DNA of 13,054 nt, taken from contig CAZGSG010000157.1 of assembly GCA_964528095.1 (NCBI GenBank), positions 1 to 13,054 of the forward strand, written 5' to 3'. Shown piece by piece: positions 1-6,705 of the stretch; position 1 is the stretch's first letter, and each line of letters starts with the position of its first letter. This DNA comes from CAZGSG01 sp964528095. GTDB taxonomy: Bacteria; Bacteroidota; Bacteroidia; Chitinophagales; Chitinophagaceae. Below the pieces are notes generated by a model. The model ran no database searches, was not told where the DNA came from, and saw nothing but the letters and a program-made list of their open reading frames with translations. Position numbers and translations under genes: made by a program.

Positions 1-136
1 TTTGCAGTGAAAAGCTAATTTTAAGCTTGCCTGTTCTGCAAACAGAGAGGATCACAGGAATTGTGACCGTTGCAGGAAGCATAAGTTTAACAGGCAGACG
101 GCATTTAAAAAGCATTAACAATTGCCGGGGCTGACA

Positions 137-155
137 CTGGTATGAAGGATACCAG
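137..155. terminator. Hairpin at the 3' end of the ATPase-domain gene
   Basis: A perfect 7-bp inverted repeat, CTGGTAT and ATACCAG, flanks the 5-nt loop GAAGG. It lies 7 bp beyond the stop codon of the minus-strand gene that ends at 162. There is no T-tract on either side, so this is a terminator-like hairpin by position rather than a textbook intrinsic terminator. Confidence 0.35.
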
Positions 156-161
156 GGCCCC

Positions 162-602
162 TTATTCAGCAATACATGGATAACTGGGAAAACTAAAAGA
201 GATCGTTGAAACCAGTTGGTTTTTCCCCTGCAGACCAATATGACCGCCTAGCCTGCGCGCATCGGGCTCTATACAGTGGAGCCTGGATGCTACCGCATAG
301 CCATTGTAACTATTGCGGTCTTCTATCTGAAGCGTGGCAATATCATTAAATCGTTCTGCAGTGATATGTATATCTCCATTCCTGGCGTTCATTACAATGG
401 TAGATAATATATCATCGATAACAGGGCTGAGTTTGTTCTCATCCCCGATTACCATGAAACCAACCGGCACTTCATTGCTGATAGAACTAAAATGATGATA
501 ATTGCGTTGTTGCGAACGGTCTACCAGCCGGCTTATAAGCTGCTGCAGCGAAATGCCGGTACTTGTTGTACCGGCTGAGGAGTGATAGTCAGGTATTTTC
601 AT
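162..602 (-). CDS. Stand-alone degenerate histidine-kinase-like ATPase domain protein
   Basis: The 146-residue product resembles the C-terminal half of a sensor histidine kinase and little else. Seen in the sequence: a helical stretch (SLQQLISRLVDRSQ), then GDENKLSPVIDDIL leading into an N-box-like VMNARNGDIHI with the Mg-binding type Asn at about residue 72. An acidic IEDRNSYNG follows where the G1 box (DxGxG) should be. The end, LGGHIGLQGK...TISFSFP, matches the usual last strands of a HATPase_c domain. The G1 glycines are mostly missing, and there is no His-phosphotransfer (H-box) helix, sensor domain or membrane segment. I infer that it is a non-catalytic or weakly ATP-binding regulator, or the relic of a larger kinase. 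The start is the ATG at 602. An in-frame upstream TTG at 650 would add 16 residues but falls outside the recognisable domain. No neighbouring response regulator is visible. Confidence 0.6.
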   Translation of the reverse strand: MKIPDYHSSAGTTSTGISLQQLISRLVDRSQQRNYHHFSSISNEVPVGFMVIGDENKLSPVIDDILSTIVMNARNGDIHITAERFNDIATLQIEDRNSYNGYAVASRLHCIEPDARRLGGHIGLQGKNQLVSTISFSFPSYPCIAE

Positions 603-774
603 ACAGGTACGGATAAGGGGGTGTTTTTCATGAATAGGATCAGGGTTCAAATAAGGTCTGGATCTTGGTCTTTCAAAGGATAATTGTCGACACGAAGAAC
701 GCGCTATTAGTCAAGACTGGAAATAGCCGTATGTGTAGTTTTTTGTAAGTGATGCTCTACAGTATCACATAATA

Positions 775-793
775 CCCTTAGACAGACTAAGGG
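775..793 (-). terminator. Hairpin downstream of the DUF5723 gene
   Basis: A perfect 7-bp inverted repeat, CCCTTAG and CTAAGGG, with the 5-nt loop ACAGA lies about 145 bp past the stop codon at 938. It sits in the 335-bp gene-free stretch between 603 and 937. In the minus direction it is followed by TATTATGTG, which is AT-rich but has no clean T-run, so termination is plausible rather than shown. The rest of the stretch holds no convincing ORF or RNA gene. Confidence 0.35.
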
Positions 794-937
794 CTTATGG
801 CAACGCTAATGGTAAATACCGTTAAATAGCTGCCTGAAATACAGTTATCACCTAATTTTTAAGTTATGTGCGAAGACAGGTTATCAAATAAGCTTATCTG
901 ACAATAAGGGTAAATTCGGGCATTTATCTTCTTTTTC

Positions 938-2395
938 TTAGAATGTAGGACAATTGAGACGCTTATCATATTTAACCGAAGCGTTTTGTGGCGCCCGTAT
1001 CTGCAGTGTGATATATCCTCCTCCCTGATGAATCTTTGAACTGGAAAAAATATTAGCCCAATTATGTACCCCAAATACCAACGGACCTGCCTTGAACGCG
1101 CCCCCAATCCAAAATTTGTTGGTAGTTGTATACTGCATAGGAAGATATACTCCCCAGCGTCTTGTTTCCCATCTTGGCGTAACGACAAGCAGGTTCATCT
1201 CCTCTACGGCTAAATATTTTTTAAAGATCCCAGCCATATTGATAGTGAGCTCCGCGTTTATAAAAAAATGTCCCTGTATATACCGGTCTGCATTCAATAC
1301 CAACCGCATTGGGTTGATGATGTTGAAAGTACCATAAGGCACCGCCAGGCTACTGGCAATTGTTTCAAGACTATCATTGAAAATCGGCAATGAAGTGACG
1401 GTGGAATCAAATGTATTGTCGAGTGAAGTATTTGTAACACCCGCTTTTATCCCATTCAATTGCCTGACCTGCAAACTTGTTTTATAATTAGTAAACCCTG
1501 CATCTAAAATCGATGCGCCCAATTTCCAGGTATAATCATAATAATCATCTTCGGTATTAAAGTCTGGTACTCCCGGGTCTCTTATAAGATATTCAACTCC
1601 CGCATCCAGGGAAATACCGCCATTGGTGTAGCGGACAAAATCTCCAAAATTACTGGAGCTGCTTTTATTCTTGCTTATCTTATCATAGTTGGCAGAATAC
1701 AGGTATTGCAGCACGATACTGTTAATAGAATACTGGTTTGTTCCGGTAACTGTAAAACTTGCATTACGGAGCTCTGCGCTTGCGCCAGACAATCCTCTGT
1801 TCAACTTAATAGTTGCGCCGGCATTCAGTCTTCTTGTTTCATTGTCCAGTATGGTCCTGCCATACGTACCATACAACTCCATCCAGCTGCTGCTCCTGAT
1901 ACGGGCCGATAACTCGGTATTGGGTTGGTTGATCCGGAAGAAATCTCCACTAACCTTCATTGTATCAATATAATTAAAGGGAGAAGTGGTGACGTTTGTA
2001 TAACTTTTCACATTAGCGCCAAAAGCAATGGCCTGCCTCCTGCCTAATGCGATCCGTGCATTAAGCAGATTGAAATTAAAAGATAATTTTCCATACCGCT
2101 CATATGACCCCTCATTCAATTTATATACAGACTTCTGTGGGTTGGACAGCAAGGAGTAGTCATAGATTGTTACTATATTGGTACTACTTTTCAACTGTGC
2201 GCCAAACAGGGCAAGATCCCATTTATACGGGGTATTAACGATAGAAGCGGGATTATTATGCACTCCGAGGCTACCTGCATAGGAGGAACCATTTAATGCA
2301 TGATAATTTTGAGCGAAGCCATCGATCGCTTTACTAAATAGTACTATAAACAATATTGTTGCGTATCGTATGATAGGCCGCTTATTTATCCGCAT
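938..2395 (-). CDS. DUF5723 family secreted/outer-membrane protein
   Basis: The 485-residue product has an N-terminal signal peptide (basic MRINKRPIIR, then a hydrophobic stretch, cleavage near FAQ at 27-29). The mature start, with SSYAGSLGVHNNPASI, carries the NPA motif typical of DUF5723 proteins of Bacteroidota. The rest alternates short aromatic/hydrophobic and polar strands, as in an outer-membrane beta-barrel, which is the usual expectation for this family; its molecular role is unknown. It is the last gene of the M48-YbjQ-DUF5723 operon. The ATG at 2395 lies one base after the upstream stop codon, which favours translational coupling. An earlier in-frame start at 2425 would place charged residues before the signal peptide and overlap the YbjQ gene, so it was not used. 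No terminator follows directly; a hairpin lies at 775-793. Confidence 0.8.
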   Translation of the reverse strand: MRINKRPIIRYATILFIVLFSKAIDGFAQNYHALNGSSYAGSLGVHNNPASIVNTPYKWDLALFGAQLKSSTNIVTIYDYSLLSNPQKSVYKLNEGSYERYGKLSFNFNLLNARIALGRRQAIAFGANVKSYTNVTTSPFNYIDTMKVSGDFFRINQPNTELSARIRSSSWMELYGTYGRTILDNETRRLNAGATIKLNRGLSGASAELRNASFTVTGTNQYSINSIVLQYLYSANYDKISKNKSSSSNFGDFVRYTNGGISLDAGVEYLIRDPGVPDFNTEDDYYDYTWKLGASILDAGFTNYKTSLQVRQLNGIKAGVTNTSLDNTFDSTVTSLPIFNDSLETIASSLAVPYGTFNIINPMRLVLNADRYIQGHFFINAELTINMAGIFKKYLAVEEMNLLVVTPRWETRRWGVYLPMQYTTTNKFWIGGAFKAGPLVFGVHNWANIFSSSKIHQGGGYITLQIRAPQNASVKYDKRLNCPTF

Positions 2396-2396
2396 G

Positions 2397-2714
2397 TTAA
2401 ATTCTGGCAGCGGTTCCGGAAGCAATAACCATCAGCATACTGCCACTGCCGCCGATCGTTTCAAAATCAAGATCTACGCCTACAATGGCATTTGCTCCAA
2501 GCCCCTGCGCTTTTTCCGCAAGTTCGCGAAGGGCATCTTCCTTTGCCTGTTCGATCACTTTTTCATAGGTCTTGCTTCTACCTCCGAAAACATCCCGCAA
2601 GCCTCCCAGAAAATCTTTAAAGATATTAGCGCCGATAATACTCTGCGCATTGACAATACCGAGGTATTCCTGAACCGGTCTGCCTTCTATTATATTTGTT
2701 GTGGTGATTATCAT
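2397..2714 (-). CDS. YbjQ/UPF0145 family protein
   Basis: The 105-residue product matches the YbjQ (UPF0145, formerly DUF74) family along its whole length. It has the N-terminal MIITTTNIIEGRPVQEYLG, a central GANIFKDFLGGLRDVFGGRS, a helix rich in Glu/Ala (EDALRELAEKA) and the characteristic LGANAIVGVDLDFE, then GSMLMVIASGTA near the C-terminus. The length is normal for the family. Structural work on this family describes small ring-forming cytoplasmic proteins; a heavy-metal-binding role has been suggested from the name of the domain but is not established. There is no signal peptide. It lies 6 bp after the M48 peptidase gene and 1 bp before the DUF5723 gene, so the three are almost certainly co-transcribed. 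The shared operon suggests a role linked to envelope maintenance, which is inference only. Confidence 0.92.
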   Translation of the reverse strand: MIITTTNIIEGRPVQEYLGIVNAQSIIGANIFKDFLGGLRDVFGGRSKTYEKVIEQAKEDALRELAEKAQGLGANAIVGVDLDFETIGGSGSMLMVIASGTAARI

Positions 2715-2720
2715 CCGTTC

Positions 2721-3791
2721 TTATTTTAATTTCTCAAAAATAGTTTTTAACCGGCTATTTTCTTCAACCGTTGCATTTTTTGATGTTTCGGTAATATAAC
2801 TCATCCGTTGGTCAATATCCGGGTGGCTGTTTAAGAAATCGGGTAGATCCGGTCCGCCGGCCAGCCTTTTAAGATGTGTAAATAATGCTGTAAATCCCTG
2901 GGGATCGATCCTTCTTTGCATTAATAGTTCCAGCCCTTCTTTATCCGACTCAGTTTCCAGTTTTCGAGAGTACTTTAATGACTTTAACTCATCTGCCTGG
3001 TCGATAATGACCCCGGCAGTCGAGCCAATATCTCCAAACAAGAGACGTAAAAAGATCTTTCCGCCCAGCTTCCTGAATACAGCCCTTGTAGCATGTTTAT
3101 TGTTTACATGAATAAATTCGTGCGCTAACAACGCGGCCAGTTGCGGGTACGCGTTTAGCTCCTTCAGCAAACCGGTGTATATGACAATATGCCCGCCGGG
3201 AAGGGCGAATGCATTCACTATTGAACTGTTCACCACGGTAATTTTGATCGGGTAAGCCGTCTCTACCCGCATTGCTTTAAAAAACTCATTCAGTACTGCG
3301 CTGGCGGCGGTATCCTCCCGGGAAGAAAGATCCAGCGCGCCGTACATGGCATCCCCAAAACGCTGCTCAGTTTTTATGCTGACCGTACCCGCCATTTTTT
3401 CAGACAACCAGGGAACGATCAGCAGGTAGCTGCCTACCAATACCGCCATAATAATTAACAATATGGCTACATTTCGCAGCCATTGTCTTAACCGGTCTTT
3501 TTTATGCCAGGGTTTGTTTTGTTCTGCCTGCATTTGCCGGATATACACTTCCGCCTCTTTCCCGTTTATGATCAGTTTAGTACCAGGCTCGTTTTTATTA
3601 CCAATTACGGTAGCCTGCAATTGATTATCGAATCCCGCCTCAATAACCTTCATTGCCCAGGTAATTTTTTGGCCCTTGCCTGTATCACTTATAAACCCAA
3701 TATGAAGGGTGTTAGAAAATAACAATACGGTTACTTCATCAGCAGGATCAACTGCCCGCGAAACCCTGTATGAGCCAAAATAACTTTTCAT
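2721..3791 (-). CDS. M48 family zinc metallopeptidase, membrane-anchored
   Basis: The 356-residue product is an M48-type metallopeptidase. An N-terminal domain of about 95 residues without catalytic motifs is followed by one strong transmembrane helix (about 105-127, rich in Ile/Leu/Val) and then the peptidase domain. Visible signatures are NAFALPGGHIVIYTG (193-207), the zinc motif HEFIH (224-228; two His ligands and catalytic Glu225), ExxxD at 279-283 (third ligand Glu279), and SHPDIDQRM (322-330), typical of the family end. M48 members include the BepA/Oma1/HtpX types, which degrade misfolded membrane or periplasmic proteins. The single anchor and BepA/Oma1-like motifs favour a periplasm-facing quality-control protease, though orientation is not proven. 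It is the first gene of an operon with YbjQ and DUF5723 genes. The start ATG at 3791 is the only good one; a possible but weak -7 element lies just upstream. Confidence 0.92.
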   Translation of the reverse strand: MKSYFGSYRVSRAVDPADEVTVLLFSNTLHIGFISDTGKGQKITWAMKVIEAGFDNQLQATVIGNKNEPGTKLIINGKEAEVYIRQMQAEQNKPWHKKDRLRQWLRNVAILLIIMAVLVGSYLLIVPWLSEKMAGTVSIKTEQRFGDAMYGALDLSSREDTAASAVLNEFFKAMRVETAYPIKITVVNSSIVNAFALPGGHIVIYTGLLKELNAYPQLAALLAHEFIHVNNKHATRAVFRKLGGKIFLRLLFGDIGSTAGVIIDQADELKSLKYSRKLETESDKEGLELLMQRRIDPQGFTALFTHLKRLAGGPDLPDFLNSHPDIDQRMSYITETSKNATVEENSRLKTIFEKLK

Positions 3792-3837
3792 AACATAAAC
3801 TTATTGCCAGGAATATTGATCCCGGCTTATTTGATTT

Positions 3838-3866
3838 TTTGTATTGCTCGTTTTCCTTGAAATTTG
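3838..3866 (+). promoter_or_regulatory. Candidate promoter of the S1/P1 nuclease gene
   Basis: TTTG at 3838-3841 and GAAATTTG at 3859-3866 are separated by 17 bp. The second box differs from the Bacteroidota -7 consensus TAnnTTTG at one of six fixed positions. It would give a leader of roughly a dozen bases before the ATG at 3885. It lies in the 93-bp divergent region shared with the M48 operon. Confidence 0.35.
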
Positions 3867-3884
3867 CTGCCTAAATACTTCAAC

Positions 3885-4691
3885 ATGCCCCGCGTCTATT
3901 CCCCGAAATTACTTAGAACTTTCTTTTTGATCGCTGGTCTTTGTCTCAGTTTCTCTTCCTTTAGCTGGGGCCTCACGGGGCACCGCATTGTGGGAGAAAT
4001 AGCAGAACAAAACCTGACAAAAAAAGCAAAAAAAGAACTGGCTAAACTGATAGGCGCGCAAACACTCGCATGGTGGGCTAACTGGCCCGATTTCATCAAG
4101 TCGGATACCAGCTACCGGTATGCGAGCAAATGGCATTATGTAGATCTTCCCGGGCATATGCAAAAAGAAGCTTTTATTGATGAATTGAAAAAACTGCCCG
4201 GCGAAAACCTGTATACACAGATCACTGCCATGATGAACCAGTTAAAAGACAGGTCCTTATCGATCGAAAAAAGAAGATTTGCATTATACTTCCTCATACA
4301 CCTGGTAGGCGATCTGCATCAGCCACTGCATGTAGGAAGAGACGAGGACGAAGGTGGTAATAAAATCGTGGTGTACTGGTTCGACAAAAAAACAAACCTG
4401 CATTCCCTCTGGGATACAGATTTTATAGAATCGCAACAGTATAGTTATACAGAATATGCAAGATTGCTCAATATCGCTTCCAAAGAACAGGTGAATATAT
4501 GGCAGTCCTCATCACTGGAAGAATGGTTCTACGATTCACATGTTGTGTCAGACAGTATCTATGACGGAAGTCCCGCTGAATCAAAATTGAGCTATAAATA
4601 TAATTTTACCTTTCAGAAAACACTGGACCAGCAATTACTGAAAGGTGGAGTACGACTGGCTAAGCTGCTCAACGAAGCACTGGGTAATTGA
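3885..4691 (+). CDS. Secreted S1/P1 family nuclease
   Basis: The 268-residue product is an S1/P1 nuclease, a trinuclear-zinc enzyme that cleaves single-stranded DNA and RNA to 5'-nucleotides. The signal peptide (basic MPRVYSPKLLR then a hydrophobic stretch) ends so that the mature protein begins at Trp28, as required because the N-terminal Trp is itself a zinc ligand in this family. All nine ligands can be placed by comparison with P1 nuclease: Trp28, His33 (WGLTGH), Asp69, His84 (WHYVD), His139, Asp143 and His149 (HLVGDLHQPLH), His173 and Asp177 (HSLWD). The enzyme should therefore be active, in the periplasm or outside the cell, probably in nucleic-acid scavenging. The start is the ATG at 3885; an in-frame TTG 21 bp upstream adds nothing useful. 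A strong terminator follows, and behind it lies a decayed copy of this gene's 3' end. Confidence 0.95.
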   Translation: MPRVYSPKLLRTFFLIAGLCLSFSSFSWGLTGHRIVGEIAEQNLTKKAKKELAKLIGAQTLAWWANWPDFIKSDTSYRYASKWHYVDLPGHMQKEAFIDELKKLPGENLYTQITAMMNQLKDRSLSIEKRRFALYFLIHLVGDLHQPLHVGRDEDEGGNKIVVYWFDKKTNLHSLWDTDFIESQQYSYTEYARLLNIASKEQVNIWQSSSLEEWFYDSHVVSDSIYDGSPAESKLSYKYNFTFQKTLDQQLLKGGVRLAKLLNEALGN

Positions 4692-4715
4692 ATTCAAAAG
4701 TCAAAATTAAAAATT

Positions 4716-4752
4716 AAAAAACAGCCTCCGAATCATTTGGAGGCTGTTTTTT
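4716..4752. terminator. Bidirectional intrinsic terminator after the nuclease gene
   Basis: The stem AACAGCCTCC/GGAGGCTGTT is perfect over 10 bp and extends through a run of A's pairing with a run of T's on the other side (4716-4729 with 4739-4752). The loop is 9 nt. The A-run/T-run arrangement gives a T-tract on both strands. It lies 25 bp after the nuclease stop codon. Confidence 0.9.
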
Positions 4753-4757
4753 AATAT

Positions 4758-4882
4758 GGAAGTCCTGCAGAATTAAAATTGAGTTATAAGTATAATTTCA
4801 CTTTTCTGAAAACACTAAACCAGCAATTACTTAAAAAGGAGTACGGCCGGCCAGGTTGCTCAACGAAGCACAGTGTAATTGA
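4758..4882 (+). pseudogene. Decayed 3' remnant of a second S1/P1 nuclease gene
   Basis: This stretch aligns with the last 42 codons of the intact nuclease gene (4566-4691), including the stop position, at a shift of 192 then 191 bp. The first 25 or so codons still read GSPAELKLSYKYNFTF and onward. A single-base deletion near 4830 (GAAAGGT in the intact gene, TAAAAA here) then breaks the frame. Before the frameshift I count 11 changed codons, 8 of them silent, which suggests the copy evolved as a working gene before it decayed. No start, signal peptide or metal-binding region remains. Similarity continues into the following AT-rich terminator, so the duplicated block covered gene end plus terminator. 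Confidence 0.85.
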
Positions 4883-4891
4883 ATTCAAAAA

Positions 4892-4964
4892 TCAAAATGC
4901 AAAATTCAAAAACAACCTCCGAATTATTCGGGTTTCATTTTTGAATTTTACTTTTTAATTTTGA
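4892..4964. terminator. Long AT-rich interrupted palindrome between convergent units
   Basis: Three nested inverted repeats share one centre: CCGAA/TTCGG with loop TTA (4919-4931), a perfect 12-bp AAAATTCAAAAA/TTTTTGAATTTT (4901-4912 with 4938-4949), and TCAAAAT/ATTTTGA (4892-4898 with 4958-4964). T-rich runs lie on both strands. It sits between the nuclease remnant and the convergent gene ending at 4968, and fits a bidirectional terminator. Its left arm is the degenerate counterpart of the terminator region after the intact nuclease gene. Confidence 0.7.
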
Positions 4965-4967
4965 CTT

Positions 4968-5459
4968 TTATTTGATCAGGGTCTTCGATTCTGGTATCAT
5001 GCAGGCGGTAAGATCTTTAAGCATTTTTTTCTGCTCAGGCAACAGGCTTACAATTGTTTCCTTTTTATCATTACCTGTAAAAATAAAATGGTCTACATTG
5101 AGTGTTCCTAATTTCTGCAGTGTGCTATGAGTAGATGCTACATTCCTGAATGTAAAATGAAAATAACCGTCGCAGTTCATGCCGCCGGTATTCCGAAATG
5201 AGGCTTTGGTTTTAACACCTTCGAAAAAGATAACGACGGTAGACGATTCACTGAAACATTTATCAGTCCCGCTAATGGAAAAGAAAAAATCAAGCTCCTT
5301 ACTATCCGCATCTATGGTAAGCGAGCCTCCCTGCAAAGAAATAAAACCGGTTGAGATCTTTGCTTCCTTTGTATACGGATCCTTGTCATGACGCAGTTTA
5401 CAGTCCTGGGCCATGACCAGCACCGGCAAAAAAGAGCATAGCAATAATAAATATTTCAT
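4968..5459 (-). CDS. Secreted protein of unknown function
   Basis: I do not recognise this family. The 163-residue product begins with a clear signal peptide (MKYLLLLCSFLPVLVMAQ, cleavage around residue 18). The mature part contains four cysteines (20, 68, 96, 153), enough for two disulfides in the periplasm. It is mostly predicted beta-rich (SLTIDADSKELDFFFSISG, STVVIFFEGVKTKASF, GYFHFTFRNV) and ends in a Lys-rich helix-like tail. The region before Cys20 lacks a lipobox, so it is probably soluble rather than a lipoprotein. The ATG at 5459 gives the most compact signal peptide; an ATG at 5468 adds only three residues. It is convergent with the nuclease unit and divergent from the gene at 5639. 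Confidence 0.75.
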   Translation of the reverse strand: MKYLLLLCSFLPVLVMAQDCKLRHDKDPYTKEAKISTGFISLQGGSLTIDADSKELDFFFSISGTDKCFSESSTVVIFFEGVKTKASFRNTGGMNCDGYFHFTFRNVASTHSTLQKLGTLNVDHFIFTGNDKKETIVSLLPEQKKMLKDLTACMIPESKTLIK

Positions 5460-5579
5460 ATTGTTCATTAACGCATAAATGTACAAATTAGCAGCGGCAG
5501 ACTCAAAAATGTCTTGTTAAATAAACATGCGGGAATTTTTTTCCCTATTGCGGCCGTCCGGGCGCTTTTTCTTTGAAAA

Positions 5580-5607
5580 TTGACTGTTATCCACCTGCTT
5601 ATTTCTG
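5580..5607 (+). promoter_or_regulatory. Candidate promoter of the disordered-protein gene
   Basis: TTG at 5580-5582 and TATTTCTG at 5600-5607 are 17 bp apart. The second box matches TAnnTTTG except for one base. Transcription would start about 25-30 bases before the ATG at 5639. Confidence 0.35.
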
Positions 5608-5638
5608 GCACATTATTGAAGGTGTTTACAGAAAAAAC

Positions 5639-5962
5639 ATGGCAGGAAAAACAAATACCGGGAAAAAAACCACTCCGATCCAGACCGGAAAGGAAGTGAA
5701 AGAAAGTAATGATCCGAATATTGACCAGGATTTCAAGAACTTTCCTCATTCGCCCAGCAAAAAAAATAATATCAATCCAAAGACCAAAGAAGATAAAAAA
5801 AACGCTGACATAGAACATAAGGATGGAGAAAAAATGTCGAATGAGGAAAAAAGCCAGGTGAATGAGCAGGATAGTGATGGATCTGGTGGCGCTTTCGAAG
5901 AAACAGAAACAACCTATAATAAACACCGTAATAAAAATGGTAAGACGGTATCAGATCACTGA
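5639..5962 (+). CDS. Small highly charged, probably disordered protein
   Basis: The family is not recognised. The 107-residue product is almost entirely Lys, Glu, Asp, Asn, Ser and Thr, with no Cys or Trp, no signal peptide, no membrane segment and almost no hydrophobic clusters. It is therefore very likely intrinsically disordered. The first 25 residues are basic (MAGKTNTGKKTTPIQTGK), the middle mixes charges, and the C-terminal third is more acidic (EEKSQVNEQDSDGSGGAFEETE) before a basic tail ending KTVSDH. The ATG at 5639 is preceded by an A-rich leader typical of Bacteroidota; a TTG 66 bp upstream in frame would add residues unlike the rest. A likely promoter lies just upstream. The last 7 bp overlap the end of the convergent DUF4268 gene. 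Composition is similar to small stress- or nucleic-acid-associated proteins, but function is not assignable. Confidence 0.65.
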   Translation: MAGKTNTGKKTTPIQTGKEVKESNDPNIDQDFKNFPHSPSKKNNINPKTKEDKKNADIEHKDGEKMSNEEKSQVNEQDSDGSGGAFEETETTYNKHRNKNGKTVSDH

Positions 5963-6414
5963 TTTTCTATAAAATCTTTTGTATTGTACCAGAACAGGTC
6001 CAGGGCTATGATCCGGGGCTTCAGAAAAGAAATAATTGAGGGCCAGGTATTTCGGTCATAGATATTCACCCCATGCATCGTAGCGGATATTACACTATGT
6101 ATCTTTTCATGTTCATCCTTTTTATATAATTGCCAGTTCCATTTTTCTCCTACAATATCCTCTAATTGTTCGCTGAAGAGCCGAAGAAGATCAAAGACCT
6201 TTTTTTGCTGTTCTGTATCCACATGAGAAAGCTCTATGCTAATTGATGCAAAATCCTTACCGGCATCCATCCTGAAAAAAATTTCCCTGATACCTGTCTT
6301 ATAATTGATCCAATTGATCTTTTCGCCTTCAGCGGACGCGACAGGTGCCATATACTGACCAAAACTTGTCCAGAATTCTTTTTTTAACTGACTACTCTCC
6401 TGTTTCTTATACAT
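5956..6414 (-). CDS. DUF4268 family protein
   Basis: The 152-residue product matches DUF4268 over nearly its full length. Seen here are KKEFWTSFGQYMAPV near the start, INWINYKTGIREIFFRMDA, a central helix (EQQKKVFDLLRLFSEQLEDIV), EKWNWQLY, and the C-terminal NTWPSIISFLKPRIIALDLFW. The domain occurs fused to nuclease-type proteins and, in Bacteroidota, often alone as here; its function is not known. There is no signal peptide, so it is cytoplasmic. An exact match to the Bacteroidota -7 element lies about 27 bp upstream of the ATG at 6414. Its stop codon (TGA, 5956-5958) and that of the convergent gene (TGA, 5960-5962) interlock within TCACTGA, so no terminator separates the two. Confidence 0.9.
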   Translation of the reverse strand: MYKKQESSQLKKEFWTSFGQYMAPVASAEGEKINWINYKTGIREIFFRMDAGKDFASISIELSHVDTEQQKKVFDLLRLFSEQLEDIVGEKWNWQLYKKDEHEKIHSVISATMHGVNIYDRNTWPSIISFLKPRIIALDLFWYNTKDFIENQ

Positions 6415-6440
6415 CCGTGTCTAAATGATATTTCTATGTT

Positions 6441-6448
6441 CAAAGTTA
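6441..6448 (-). promoter_or_regulatory. -7 promoter element of the DUF4268 gene
   Basis: On the minus strand this reads TAACTTTG, an exact match to TAnnTTTG. It lies 26 bp upstream of the ATG at 6414 and would give a leader of about 20 bases. The -33 region is less clear. Confidence 0.5.
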
Positions 6449-6495
6449 TTGGATTTACAAAACCTTGAATCATCTATCCGGCAAAATACACTTGA

Positions 6496-6705
6496 TCATT
6501 TTTTCCGGTCAGAAACAACCAATACCACTCCTGCCACCACCGCAATAGCTCCCGCGTACATGGGCCAGCCGATATTCTTTTTTTCTTTTTTATTTATTTC
6601 TACCGGCCCAAGATCCACAACCTTTTCTTCTTTTGTGAAACTGACCTGTCTGAATACAAGCATAACGATGCCGATAATGATCAAAATGATCCCTGCTATT
6701 TTCAT
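6496..6705 (-). CDS. Small two-helix membrane protein of unknown function
   Basis: The 69-residue product has two hydrophobic segments (about residues 2-19 and 47-64) separated by a charged loop. The loop contains FTKEEKVVDLGPVEINKKEKKNIG, and the protein ends in the basic SDRKK. The arrangement predicts two transmembrane helices. I have a general memory of similar short inner-membrane proteins with a KVVDLGP loop in many Gram-negative bacteria, annotated only as hypothetical. The ATG at 6705 is preceded by an AT-rich stretch without a Shine-Dalgarno site, normal for the phylum. The gene stands alone, 81 bp upstream of the DUF4268 gene and in the same direction; the latter has its own promoter candidate. 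Confidence 0.75.
   Translation of the reverse strand: MKIAGIILIIIGIVMLVFRQVSFTKEEKVVDLGPVEINKKEKKNIGWPMYAGAIAVVAGVVLVVSDRKK

Noticed and set aside
3..134. Plus-strand open frame entering from the left edge and ending at a TGA, followed by a hairpin
   Set aside because: About 43 codons with no recognisable motif. It could be the end of a convergent gene, but nothing besides the hairpin at 137-155 supports it.
859..1188. Minus-strand open frame of 109 codons
   Set aside because: Overlaps the DUF5723 gene in another frame and has no domain or start support.
2370..2729. Plus-strand open frame of 119 codons
   Set aside because: It is the antisense shadow of the YbjQ gene, whose family match is unambiguous.
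5468..5926. Minus-strand hydrophobic-looking open frame of 152 codons
   Set aside because: Antisense to the Lys/Asn-rich gene at 5639-5962; A-rich codons read as Phe/Ile/Leu on the opposite strand, which produces false membrane-like proteins.
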